The position numbers and the translations under genes are program-made. Below are positions 46,190-57,829 of a stretch of DNA of 64,000 bases, piece by piece; within the stretch, counting starts at the first letter, position 1; each line of letters begins with the position of its first letter. The stretch comes from Strongylocentrotus droebachiensis (taxonomy: Eukaryota; Echinodermata; Echinoidea; Camarodonta; Strongylocentrotidae), in contig JAVYIG010007196.1 of assembly GCA_035222895.1 (NCBI GenBank), positions 1 to 64,000 on the forward strand, read 5' to 3'. The notes beneath the pieces were generated by a model. The model was not told where the DNA came from. It did no database searches and saw only the letters and a list, made by a program, of their open reading frames with translations.

Positions 46190-48810
46190 GCGAGGAGCTT
46201 AATTATTTTTAAGTCCACCTGCCCCCCCCCACCCACCCCCCCCCCCCCCCCCGCTAGCCCCAAACCATCGAGGCTACATGACAAGCCCTTCCCATTCCCA
46301 TCACCCTAAACTGATCCTATCCACTATTCAATATTAATAAAACCCCTGAGAAAGACGAAGGTAATATACACTCCTGTATAGCCAATAAACGCCCCTCTCA
46401 GGCACCCTCCCCCCTCTCCGGCACCCTCCCCCTCCCCGGCCCCCTCCCACTCCTTTATATCCGATTACCGCCCCTCCCCGGCACCTAGTATCCCAGTTTG
46501 CCACTCCCTTATATCCAATAAACGCCCTCCCCGCCCCGCCGCCCCCGCTTGCCCCAAGCCATCGAGGCTACGTGACTATGCCCTCCCCCTTCCCATCACA
46601 CCCCGAAGAAAGACGAAGGCAATATACACTCCTTTATAGCCAATAAGCGCCCCCTCCGGCACCCTCCCCCCTCCCCGGCCCCCTCCCACTCCTTTATATC
46701 CGATTAACGCCCCTCCCACTCCTTTATATCCGATTAACGCCCCTCCCCGGCACCCCTCCTAGTATCCCATTATCCCACTCCCTTATATCCCATAAACACC
46801 CTCCCCCCCCCCCCCCCCCCGCTAGCCCTAAACCATCGAGGCTACATGACTATATGCCCTCCCCCTTCCCATCACCCTAAAACAATCGTAACCACTGTTC
46901 AAAATTAGTAAAACCCCTTGGAAAGACGAAGGTAATATATTCTTCTTTATTTCCACGCCCCCCCCCCCCTCCCCCCACCACCTCACCCCCTACAGTAGCC
47001 CCTAACCATATGATACACGAATCTGCCCAACTCCCTCTTACGAGTCAACTTCAAACAAACCTGCCCTCGATTCAAAATTAAGAAAATCCCTTTAAACGAA
47101 GTAGGTAATATACACTCCTTTATATCCCATTAACGCCCCTCTCAGCCCCCCCCCCCCCCCCCTACTCCACCCCGGTACCCTCTGACCATTCAGGCTACAT
47201 GACCATGCCCTCCCTCTTCTCATCACCCTCAAACAATCCTATCTGCGGCAAGACATTGATCTACATTTACCACAATCAACCCAGGTGATGTAAATGGGTA
47301 CCTGGCAGGAATTAATTCCTTGAAATGCTAGAGCGCCGCAGTGGCTGCCTTGCTAAAGCCAGGGTAATAATCGGGGCAGCGCCAGGAGCGTCACAACGTG
47401 ACGGACATTGTGCGCTATATAAGAAGCCACCATTATTATTATTATAATTAATTTTTAAAAACCGAAGTAGGTATAATATATACTCCTTTCCCTTGAACCC
47501 CCTCACCCCAACAACCCCCACCCCTACACTAACCAATAACCATACGCCACGTCACTAAGCCCACCTCCTTTTCATCACCCTCAACTGATCCTGCCGCATG
47601 TTCATAATTAATAAATACCCGTAACGTACACTCCTTTATATCCCATTAACGCCCCACCCCTCTAACCCAGCAGCCCCTCCATTTATACCATTTTATCCCG
47701 CTCCCTTATATCCCGTTAACGCCCCTCTCCGGCACCCTCCCCCTCCCCGGCCCACTCCCACTCCTTTTTATCCCATTATTCCTTTGTATCTCAGTCATTT
47801 ATATCCCATTATTGAACGCCCCTCACCGGCACCCTTCCTAGTATCCCATTATCCCACTCCCGTATATCCCATTAACGCCCCTCTCCGCCTACCCCCCCCC
47901 CCCCCCCCGCCGTTAGCCCCAAACCATCGAGGGTATATGGTTATACCCTCCCCGTTCCCATCACCCTATAAACAATCCTATCCACTGTTCAAAATGAATA
48001 AAAACCCTCAGAGAGACGAAGGTAATATAATACTCCTTTATTTCCTCATTAAACCCCTCTCCAACAACCCCATCCAGACTAGCCTCTTTCCATCACTGCT
48101 ACTTCACTTTGCCCGCCCCTTTCTCATCATCCTCAAACAATCCTATACACTGTTCATAGTAAATAAAACCCTTAAGACGAAGGATGTATAATATATACTC
48201 CTTTATTTCCCCTGAGACCCCCCCCCCCCCCCCCGCTCCAACAACCCCTATCTCCCTATACTAGCCCCTAACCATCCAGCCCACATCACCAAGCCCAACT
48301 CCTTTCCATCACCCTCAAACAATCCCACCCACTGTTCATAGTTAATAAAATCCCTTAAAACGAAGTAGGTAATATACGCTCCTTTATATCCCATTAACGC
48401 CCCTCTCAGCCCCCCCCCCCCTTCACCCCGGTAGCCTCTGATCATCCAGGCTACATGGCCAGGCCCGCTCTCTTCTCATCACCCTCAAACAATCCTTTCT
48501 ACGGTTTATAATTAATTTTAAAAACCTTAAAACGAAATAGGTATAATATATACTCCTTTATTTCCCCTGAACCCCCTCCCCCCACAACCCCAACAACCCC
48601 CACCCCTACACTAGCCTATAACCATCTGCTTCATAACTAAGCCCACCCCCTTGTCATCCCCCTCAAACGATCCTGCCCCATGTTCATAATTAATAAAACC
48701 CCGTAATGTACACTCCTTTATATCCCATGAACGCCCCCCCCCCCAACCCATCCTTTTATACCATTTTATCCCCCTCCCTTATATCCCAGTAACGCCCCTC
48801 TTCCCCCAAC
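46190..48810 (-). repeat. Tandem array B, unit ~175 bp, about eleven units, inverted relative to array A
   Basis: The landmark TAGCCCCAAACCATCGAGGC and variants recurs near 46250, 46545, 46823, 46993, 47178, 47527, 47908, 48083, 48259, 48431 and 48609. The commonest spacing is 170-178 bp; longer gaps contain insertions. Each unit also has TCATCACCCTCAAACAATCC, CTGTTCATAATTAATAAAACC, ACGAAGTAGGTAATATACAC, CTCCTTTATATCCCATTAAC and a C-tract. No coding content. Confidence 0.85.
47229..47450 (+). mobile_element. SINE inserted in array B
   Basis: GGCAAGACATTGATCTACA, ACCCAGGTGATGTAAATGGG, CCTTGAAATGCTAGAGCG, TTGTGCGCTATATAAGAAG and an (ATT)n tail. Same family as 14715-14985. Its presence explains one of the long unit spacings. 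Confidence 0.75.
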
Positions 48811-48819
48811 CTTTGTAAA

Positions 48820-48944
48820 CGGGAAAGCATGCTCGGCTGGCAATAAAAGAACGGCGGAAATTCAGCTTTATCCACACAATACAACAAGCTTTCTCATTGG
48901 TTGTACGACTGTCTAGTATACAGTAAATACACACAGCTGAATTA
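48820..48944. other. Short spacer between array B and the ACGCGT minisatellite
   Basis: Non-repetitive 125 bp including a CCAAT-like CTCATTGGTTG. No counterpart on the array A side was found. Confidence 0.35.
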
Positions 48945-49600
48945 CGTACGCGTGGTTCTGTCATAACGTACGCGTGGTTCCGTCATAACGTACGCGTGGT
49001 TCCGTCATAACGTACGCGTGGTTCCGTCATAACGTACGCGTGGTTCTGTCATAACGTACGCGTGGTTCCGTCTTGGAGTTACACATTTTGTCGGGACCCA
49101 CGCGTATGACATGACAGAACCACGCGTATGACATGACAGAACCACGCGTACGCTATGCCAAAACCATGCGTACGTTAAGATTTACATAGAAGTATAATAG
49201 AAAATGACCATGCGTACGTTCTGTCAGAACCACGCGTACGTTATGATGGACCCACGCGTACGCTCTGTCAGAACCACGCGTACGCTCTGACATGCACGCG
49301 TACGGTCTTGGCACGCGTTATGAAGGCGATAGCCAACCATAGTAATAACAATACCACGCGTGCGTTATGACACAACCACGCGTATGACTTGACACAACCA
49401 CGCGTATGACATGACACAACCACGCGTACGCTATGCCAAAACCATGCGTACGTTAAGAATTACATAGAAGTATAATGGAAAATGACCATGCGTACGTTCT
49501 GTCAGAACCACGCGTACGTTATGATGGACCCACGCGTACGTTATGTCGGAACCACGCGTACGCTCTGACATGCACGCGTACGGTCTAGGCACACGTAATG
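48945..49600. repeat. ACGCGT minisatellite, ~23-bp unit, orientation switch and higher-order repeat
   Basis: About six forward units of TACGCGTGGTTCCGTCATAA run to 49078, then the array continues in reverse orientation (GAACCACGCGTACG...). The reversed part is itself duplicated: 49106-49345 and 49379-49620 share a non-repeat insert (TTACATAGAAGTATAATRG AAAATG) and end with GAAGGCGATAGCC. Units are rich in CpG and in CGTACG palindromes. Confidence 0.85.
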
Positions 49601-49620
49601 AAGGCGATAGCCCACCATAG

Positions 49621-50354
49621 TTCATCTCGTATGACGGGGGCCCTATTACCATTACCGTCCACAATTATTTCAGGTCCTCAATTTGTCGATCAAAACATGA
49701 AATCTACGAGTAGGTTTATGATAAAAAAGAAACTTCTGTATTTTTATTCCCTGGAATGGCACTCCGTATCGAACAACTCCAGCCAATGTGAGTACAGACA
49801 CTATCCCAACATTCACTTCCAACATCAAAATCAGTAGGTGAGAGGATGTATTCCCCGTATGGGTAATGCATCCTCTCACCACCAGAATCCTTCATCAACA
49901 ACAGTCATCCTCCAAGCACAGGAACATTACACAAAATTATGTGCAACATCAAAACAGTTCAAGACATGTACCAGTAGGCCTACATTAAAATCCCTTCAGC
50001 ATGCCTTCAACAAACACTGCATGTAGCCAAAGTAATTGTACCTGTTGATTTTGCTAACACCTTAATCTTTTAATTATTGTCCAACACTAGCATTAACCTG
50101 TAACTCATACCCCCAAATCTTCATATCAGAAAGATGTAATATATAGATTTCATTCTTTCTTATTCCAGATATCACCATGCTAGCACAATACCTTGAAACA
50201 TGGGACCTTGATGCAGCCATGGCAATATTTAATCATCCCACGATGCTTCCACCCCCCCCCCCCCGGATGCACCACAACATGTATAAATCTACAGGTAGCC
50301 CCTTTCATCTGGCCAGACGCAACACATGGCATCTATCTCTAGTTCCCAAAAACT
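49621..50354. other. Intergenic upstream of the duplicated receptor unit
   Basis: No gene signature apart from the hairpin. A C-tract lies at about 50252-50264. Confidence 0.35.
49837..49880. repeat. Hairpin GGTGAGAGGATG / CATCCTCTCACC
   Basis: A 12-base perfect stem with partial continuation (TATTCCC / GGGTAATG) into the loop. Confidence 0.65.
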
Positions 50355-51869
50355 CTGGGTCTTCAAATCGTTCAGGTCGTTCATATATCACGCCGTTATC
50401 ATGGTACATCCTTTGCCTTACTTTTAAGTTCGCTAGAAGGTACTCAATAATCGTATCCAATGACAATTTGTGCATTCGAAACAGTATGATATACGTATTT
50501 GTACTCATAGCTATTGAGTACGCGTTAAGTCGTCTTTTACAAGATAAACATGATAATTTCAATATCAGAAACGCAGAATTTGTTATTTAAAAAGTGTGTA
50601 TAATCTCTTAAAATACATATCACTGGTTCTTTTTCAATTGTTGAAATTAATCTCTGACCATGCATTGGGATTATGTAATTCCTCACACAAGTTTTTACGC
50701 AGTCTTTGGATTATAAAGTGTTTCAAGTTGTAAAAATGATTGTGTAAATTTGTGCACTATTTAACAAATAATAAGTTCATTTATCGTTTTCGTCGGGAAC
50801 AGAAGAAATCCGTCTCAATCATGACATTTGAAACGATGTCGCAATGTTATGTTTTTTTTTGCCTTGTGCGACCTTGGAAACACGACGCAACGGAGAATTG
50901 TTTTCAAAGGCATCTACGAATCCACAGTCCTGTTCGCTAAAGACATTTATGAGAATCAAATTTAGTAAAGTACCTAACATGAAAATACTTACAGAAAAAA
51001 CACTTCATATTCTGTACGATACTGAAAATAACTATGCTACGTCTACTTTCTGAGAAAAAATGTAAATGTTGGTCAAAATATATGACAATGCTGACAAGCA
51101 ACTTTCTACGTAAACAATTTTTGTTTCGTTATGCTTCTATTGAAGAGATGGTTTGTATTTAAACAGTCAATAGATCCACTTCAATACAAGTGTCGTTTCC
51201 TTGTCAAGAAGATTGAGGTCTTAACACATCTAGACTCATGAGGGCAGAATACATTTACCGGTTGCAATATTCATCAACCAAAAAGATACTTGACGAAACG
51301 TGATTTTCATGATCATTAAAGAAATGTTTTTAGAAAAATAAATGCGAGCCTCATCACGTATACGACTAAAAGGGATCATGTCTGCGACTCGTATCGATGT
51401 CATCGCTGGAAATAGATTCGACTTTAAAATCGAAATAATCTTGACAAAAGATCACTGCTAACACTGATCATTGATATCTGGAGGTACGGATCAAGCAATG
51501 TGAAATATTCATCCATTTTACAACATGTCGTGAACCTAGCATACGAAATGAAAGTAATACTACGCCACTATAGTGACAAAGCATGATGGGAAATAGATTA
51601 TTTGATGATGTGTCGTGATGAGGTTTTATGACAAAATTCTAATTGCTAATACAGAAATGGGAATCTTCAATGCCTTTATAACTCTACTTTTCATGAACGT
51701 ATCTGAGGATTTTCAAATGGATCAGTTATATCAGTGAGGACTACTGAACGCCGGAGATGACGTAACCCTAGATTATGTGACGGACTGGTACCCGAAAATT
51801 GATGATAATAATAATGGTGATAATTTTGATTAAAAGTAATGATAAATAATGATTATAGATATAATAATA

Positions 51870-52262
51870 ATAATTGAAATAATGATGATAATGATATTAA
51901 TAATATAAATATCATCACATTTATAAAACGCCTTTTCATAATATACAAAGCGCATAAATAACAAATACAATCAAACACAGAAAGAGAACATTAGTATACG
52001 AAGCTTTCATCAATTACAAAACAAAGAAGAATATAAAAACAAATTAGAATAGATGTGTTTTCAGACACATCTTGAAAGCTTTGAGAGTATGCTGATTCTT
52101 TAATACTAGTACAAGGGATGGGGAGTTCCCGGTTTTCGGGGCAATAACTGAAAAAGCCCTGTCGCCTATCATTCTGTTTACCGGTTGGAGGGGCGGTAGG
52201 TGTAAATAGTGGCCGTGCGTGCATTTTACATGGATGTGTGCGCGGGGACTACATAACATAGG
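51870..52262 (-). mobile_element. LINE 3' end, shared by both receptor units
   Basis: Minus strand: PVNRMIGDRAFSVIAPKTGNS ... LKAFKMCLKTHLF then stop, the usual carboxy end of CR1/L2-type RT ORFs. A GCGCTTTGTATATTATGAAAAGG 3' region and an ATT-rich tail follow near 51840-51900. The same fragment is at 60200-60610, so it predates the unit duplication. Confidence 0.75.
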
Positions 52263-52897
52263 TATGCTGGGGCTTGATTATTGAGACATTACTTGTAAGT
52301 GAGAGTTAAGGTGTTATGTATGATACGATTATTATTAAGCACGAAGTCAATGAAGATCACTGATGAAAAAAGGGGACACATGGACAACATTTGGTTTATA
52401 ATGAACTAGCCGTGCTATTTTATTTTGGAGGAGTTGAAGTGAGTTAAGATATACCAAGGAGTAGTGGAATTACAATAATCTAGACGATATAAAGTAGATG
52501 AATGTACTGTCAGATCTTTGTCCTGCAATTGACCGCGTCTAACGATAAGTTGGATTCTCATGTAATGAATTACACTTATCACAGAACTAAGTAAGAGTGC
52601 TTTGCACATCTGTATGTATAATGAAAAATAAGTTTAATAACTTATGAATAAAGAGCATTGAAAATTACATTACAAATATATATGACTTGTTTATTTACAA
52701 GCGTAAAAAACGAAATATAATTATGATTAAAAATACAATACTGAATAAATCCATCGAGGTTACTTAAACAGATACGTACATCGGTGGGCTCAAAACATTA
52801 AAAGAAAACTCGTTTAATATATAGCGAGAAGAATGTGACGTAAGAATTCATGGACGTGTTCGATCTTCATCAGTGTCCATGTACTTGTTTCAGTTAC

Positions 52898-53005
52898 ATG
52901 GCTGTGTCGAAAGTTCGACGTCGAGTTGGTTCTGGATGCAGAAGAAGAGAGCACGGCTATCCCGTCATGGTCGAGCATTCCGTCTTGGATGAAGTAACGA
53001 AGTAA
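52898..53005 (+). CDS. Small conserved ORF, 35 residues, copy 1 (tentative)
   Basis: ATG to TAA reading MAVSKVRRRVGSGCRRREHG... is kept open in the paralogous position 61546-61653 with four or five residue changes. It is preceded by TTGTTTCAGTTAC, which resembles a splice acceptor. It could be a leader exon or an upstream ORF of the receptor gene, or chance conservation from recent duplication. Arg-rich; no known family. Confidence 0.15.
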   Translation: MAVSKVRRRVGSGCRRREHGYPVMVEHSVLDEVTK

Positions 53006-53991
53006 CAGTTAAGAAGCTACTGGGTATTCAAGGTCGATTTCGTGCCAGCTCGTCCCTTAAAAAATCTAATATAAACATAATGGCCATAAACATAAGACAC
53101 ACCAAAATAAAAATCGGTCCTACATGTTTCAAGGCTTGAGGTGCATTGACTGTCTTTTATGTTTATTTTATTACATCTTCCAAGATGGCTACCAAGATGG
53201 CTGACATATTTCACAATAGGAAAGTAACAATTCCCAATCAAAAGTTTGCAATAAACGAAAGTAACGAATGGAGGGGCAGAGAGAGAACCAGGTATCAAGT
53301 GATTTAAAGGATGGATAGTCATGAGTGAGAGAGGTTGCCATGGCATGCAAGGTTGAATGGGTAAGAATGGGTAAGGACAGAACAAAAAAGTATGAAGGAA
53401 AGAGATAAAGGGGAGGAATGTAGGTCAAAGCTGTCCTGATGATGACAGAGTATGGAAAGCTAAATATGAACGAAACAAGTACCTACGACTAAATATATAA
53501 TCTTACACTGATAATGCGTTAAATCGACTACGACAAGGTAAACATTTATGTTCATTAACAACTTGAATGACATCATGCGCCTGTCTACTTCTTCTTCGCA
53601 TACAATACCATCAAAGCGGGGGACCCGGTAAGTTTTATACCATTCTTGTTACCCATGATTGCCTTGTACGTATTTTTAGAAGAAGAAAAAAAGTTCCCTT
53701 CTTCAAATCGGCCCAATCCTGCGCACGCACTTTTCATCACAACCTGCTTCAAGACTCTACTTCCGTTAATACACCATCGAGTTCAGGAACTATATCATCG
53801 AATGCAGACAATGGTCATACAATCATTACGATACTGTATCGTCTTTAACGAATCACTACAGTTCTATCAGTTACTAGTTTGATGCCGCGAGAGGAAAACC
53901 TACCTGACATTGTTCCGTAGCGATGAAAACGCATCCAATATAGTTTTCTGAGATTTGGATTGTTCGTATTGTTCGTAAACCTGGCTCCAAG

Positions 53992-55428
53992 ATGACGTTC
54001 ATTCGATCGCAGGTGTTTTGTGTTTTTGTATCTGTGTTTGTTGTACTTTTCTGTATGGATCTTGCATGCAGGGTGGAAGGTGATATAATACTAAGACTAG
54101 CTAACATCGGAGATAATATCACACTAAGCTGCAATCTACCTGATTTATTATATTTAAACTACAACAATTGGTATAGAAATGAAGCAGTAATTGCCAACTG
54201 GAACGGTGTCGTCATCAATGATCCTCGTTTTACACTAGGTGTTACCTACGATGGTGTTCCTGATTCTAACAATATATACATTTCTAACATCAGAATGAAT
54301 GATTCGGCTACCTTCCAATGTCGTAACTATTATAATGATACCCTTCAGTCGTATGACTTGCGTGTCATTGGATGTTCTAATTGCATTATAGCAAATCATG
54401 AAAATCCGAATATGAGGAAAGTGATTTGTAATCTGGATAATTATTCGACAAGACAGGTGTTATTTCAAAATATAATTTTGCACGGGAAAATTTATCGGAC
54501 GGCTGCAATTCTAGGGAGCGCCTTTTCTTTTCTGATTAATGTGACTGAATTAAACAGGCTTAATTTAGAATTCTATGTGCAAATTGAGACCGAGTCGAGG
54601 ATCAGATGCATGCTATCAACTCAGCCCACGCCATCATCCTCTCATATGACTACGCTACCAACAACTTCTTTGAAACAAACGACGCAAAATAGACCATCAT
54701 CAACAATATCATATGCAGCGTCAAGAAAAATGCCCGTCGGTAGACCTTCATCAGTTTCTACAACAAAACATCACACACCAACGAACAAGAATGCCAGCTC
54801 GGACAAAAACACGAGTGATGGCAATATAACCCTGATTATCGCCATTATTGGTTCTGTTTTCAGTCTCATATTGATTGTAATCATTATCATTCTGCGGTGT
54901 AAGAAAACGAAAGATCGACAAGAAAATATAGACACTGGCAATGCATCGATTGAAAAGGGTTCAGAGTATACCACTTTAATTAAGGGATTGAAGGATTCCA
55001 GCTTGGATCAACGAAGTGTGGATCATACAAATAAAAAGGAGCATCTTGAAGTTTGTTATGAATCGGTTGAAGATGGATCTCGGAAGGGTCCAGAGTATGC
55101 TACTTCCATTATGGAATTGAGGGGAGCTAATCGTGAGTCAAAATCAACATTAAAAGTGACTGATAGATCTTCCAATTCAGATTATGGCAACAGTGCTATC
55201 ATCACTCAACACGAGCAGATCAGGGGTACTCTTCAGCAAGGGGACCAGTATGACGATGTCAAGATGCCAGGATCAGGAGATGATGCAGAGGAGATCCCGC
55301 TCTATAACATGCCAGATGAAGGACCCACCAGGAATACCTCGAAGGCCACTCCAGAAGCAGGACAGACACCAACCTTGCCTACGGATGAGGTAGTCAGTGT
55401 TGATGTGTTGTATGTCGATGTTTATTAG
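53992..55428 (+). CDS. Type I membrane IgSF receptor with ITIM-like tail (complete, 478 aa)
   Basis: Single uninterrupted frame. Residues 1-30 form a signal peptide (hydrophobic VFCVFVSVFVVLFC core). Residues about 31-126 are a V-type Ig domain: Cys47 in LSC, Trp60, and the F-strand DSATFQC with Cys110. Residues about 127-207 form a second, Ig-like cysteine-paired region (Cys146, Cys206; also Cys128 and Cys131) lacking the canonical Trp. A Ser/Thr-rich stalk (208-277) precedes one transmembrane helix (about 281-301) and RCKK stop-transfer residues. The 177-residue tail holds ITIM-type motifs SEYTTL (Tyr326), VCYESV (Tyr356) and VLYVDV (Tyr474), plus YATS (369), YDDV (420) and YNMP (438). N-glycosylation sites include Asn42, 103, 115, 150 and 183. 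ITIMs recruit SH2 phosphatases in vertebrate inhibitory receptors; that role here is inferred. ATG was chosen because it starts the signal peptide and aligns with the paralogue. I recognise no named orthologue. Confidence 0.85.
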   Translation: MTFIRSQVFCVFVSVFVVLFCMDLACRVEGDIILRLANIGDNITLSCNLPDLLYLNYNNWYRNEAVIANWNGVVINDPRFTLGVTYDGVPDSNNIYISNIRMNDSATFQCRNYYNDTLQSYDLRVIGCSNCIIANHENPNMRKVICNLDNYSTRQVLFQNIILHGKIYRTAAILGSAFSFLINVTELNRLNLEFYVQIETESRIRCMLSTQPTPSSSHMTTLPTTSLKQTTQNRPSSTISYAASRKMPVGRPSSVSTTKHHTPTNKNASSDKNTSDGNITLIIAIIGSVFSLILIVIIIILRCKKTKDRQENIDTGNASIEKGSEYTTLIKGLKDSSLDQRSVDHTNKKEHLEVCYESVEDGSRKGPEYATSIMELRGANRESKSTLKVTDRSSNSDYGNSAIITQHEQIRGTLQQGDQYDDVKMPGSGDDAEEIPLYNMPDEGPTRNTSKATPEAGQTPTLPTDEVVSVDVLYVDVY

Positions 55429-56560
55429 ACCAAGAAAAAACACGAAAACTTTTTGTTGTTGTAATACTTATTTTGTTAAAACTTTTCAAATTCAAACTAA
55501 CTTGTTTCTCAAAGGTACATTGCTTTGAACTTGAACCTCATTAAGTCAAAATCTTAAAGATTTGTCGCCTAAGGGCGCGTAGCTGATTAACGAATCAATA
55601 ATGAACAATATTTGGTTACCGTGACATTTTGACAAAAGATTTACTTAGAGATGATTGTTGGGGTAGGCTCTAACCGTCGATCAGAACATTGGAGCAACAT
55701 TGTGTAGCATTTAAATCTTACGTGGAACATAATAAGAAAAGAGGTTCTGAAAAAGTGTTTAAATCTTGTCACAACAGCAGCTGCTATAAATAGAGTGTTC
55801 AGCATCATTTTTAATAGTAAATGTTTTCACTAAAACCTTAAAAGGGATGTAAAATCGTGCTTATACAAACGCCTTAAAGTTATCTGCTGGTGTTACAAGT
55901 TCAGGAATATTTTAATGACTCTAGATAATACCATCGTTTGGAGTGTACATAAAGTACGACTGTGTTTACTGCGATATGATATGTTGGTTGTAATGAAAAC
56001 TCAAAGTAAACTTTGTTTCAAGGTTAAAAAGAGCATTAAGATAAAACAGATTTGGATCCAAATCAAGTTTCTCTTTTGTAAATTCTTATCATGAGCCGAA
56101 GTCTAAATGGCGTAATTTGATGAAACGGTTAGATTTCTATATTTCTACAAGGTAAAAAGGAGATGGATTGCCTCTGCTTACTTTTACAGTCATAGATAGC
56201 TTGCTGGTGATCTTAAATTTGTACGTATAACACGATTGTAGAGACTTTCAAGAAATCAACTATTAGGGTAAATGTAACTTCAGTAGCCTATCGTTCGCTT
56301 ACAGAAATCTTGGTAGAATAGTTTAACATGTCGTTGTAATGTTCGCTCCATTCTAAAGGTGATGCACATGGCTATTGAAACTGCTTTCTGTAGATTTGTT
56401 CGGGAAAAAGGATGCAATATGCTGTTTACTTTTATAATCTAGAAAATAAATAGTGTCTTCCTGCTCACCGACCGTATTGTATGAGAATATAAATAACATC
56501 AATAACATATAAGAATAATTACATTAGGTCGTCAAATAACAAACTATCTTCTCTATCATG
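55429..56560 (+). other. 3' untranslated region and flank of the first receptor gene
   Basis: AT-rich with no coding signal. A polyadenylation signal near 56.45 kb would give a 3' UTR of about 1 kb. Confidence 0.45.
56445..56450 (+). terminator. Candidate polyadenylation signal of the first receptor gene
   Basis: AATAAA followed within 20 bases by TAGTGTCTTCC. It is a canonical AATAAA downstream of the stop on the gene strand; unproven. Confidence 0.4.
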
Positions 56561-57460
56561 GCTATGATTGTATAGGTGTTCATATATCACGCTGTTCTAT
56601 AAAATGGTACATCCTGTGCTTTACTTTTGATTTCGCAAAAACTTTCTCAATATTCATATGCAAAGACAATTGTTGTTTTCGAAACAGTGTGATATATATT
56701 GGTACACAGAGCTTTTGAGTTTGCGTTGAGTCGTCATTCACAAGATAAAAATAACGATTTCTATATCAGAAAGGCAGAGTTTGTATTTTAAACAATGTGT
56801 ATATATTTACACTCTTTAAGTACTTGTCATCGATTACTGTTACTCTTTTAATAATTTTGTTTTCGTTAATATTAATTTCCTACCATGCATTGTCAGGATG
56901 AAATTGTTTTGACACGTATTTACTCAGTTTTGGGGTCATAAATATGTTTCAAATTTGAAAAGTGTTCATGCAAGTTTGTGCATTAATTATGTACAATATA
57001 ATAGATCAATTTGGATCTTTCGTCAGGAAAGAAAGAAATCCGTTTTAATCCGGATTTTCTAAATCGTTCTACAGTCATGACATTTGAAACAAAAGCGCAG
57101 TTTTATGGTTTGACGTCTTTTGCGACGTTGGATTCATGACGAAATGGAGAAAATATTAAAAGAGACACCTATGAATCCTTACACCTGATCGTTTATGACA
57201 ATTATGAGAATCAAATTTAGTAAAGTAAACAAGGACGTATTTACAGAAATACACAAGAGAAAGAGTCAATGTTTATAGTCATAATATAAACAATCATCTT
57301 GCCAGATACAAATAAAAATACCGACAAAGTACTTTCTTTGTATACAATTTCGGTTACGTTATACTTCTAAGTGATAGTATATGTTTGTATGGTGGCGTCG
57401 ATCAATCCACTTCAAAACAATTATCATTTCCTTGTCCAGTAGGCTGAAGTCTTAAAGGGA
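56560..57460 (+). repeat. Degenerate third copy of the receptor-unit flank module
   Basis: GTTCATATATCACGCTGTTC, TGGTACATCCTGTGC, CGAAACAGTGTGATATA, TTGCGTTGAGTCGTC and CGTCAGGAAAGAAAGAAATCC correspond in order to 50375-51200, with many substitutions and indels. Confidence 0.75.
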
Positions 57461-57829
57461 TTGGGTCTTTGCCTCAGATTCTAAAAGAAAATCCTTGATT
57501 TAGCTCATGCTGCAATCATAATTATAAACATTTAGGTCATACATGAATCCCATGAATTTTACAAGCCCAGCGCCTGTCTGATTATCAAGATATCTAAGAT
57601 TGGAATTAGAAATTTCAGAATTCGTTTTCCTAACAGTTTTACAACACTACAGTCTGTTGGGGAAAATGAGTATGGTAAAACCGGTCACTCAAAGATTTTT
57701 ACTTTTTCGAGGCACTTCATGATCATTTTGAAAGGCTTTTTTTTTAGGGCTTCAATATTACACCCTATCACAGACACTGATAACACGTAGGGCCATGCAT
57801 CTCAGATTTAATATTGTTAAACGATGCCT

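Larger units (their letters stand above)
50355..53991 (+). repeat. Receptor-unit 5' flank, copy 1
   Basis: Aligns with 58674-62801 in the same order. In the sample 51510-51790 against 59850-60130 I count about four differences in 280 bases. Two indels matter: a LINE insertion of about 320 bp (60679-60998) and about 180 extra bp just upstream of the second gene, both only in copy 2. The duplication continues through the gene. Confidence 0.9.

Noticed and set aside
47784..48191. 135-residue plus-strand frame
   Set aside because: Translation of the tandem array B unit; the reading repeats with the array period and changes frame between units.
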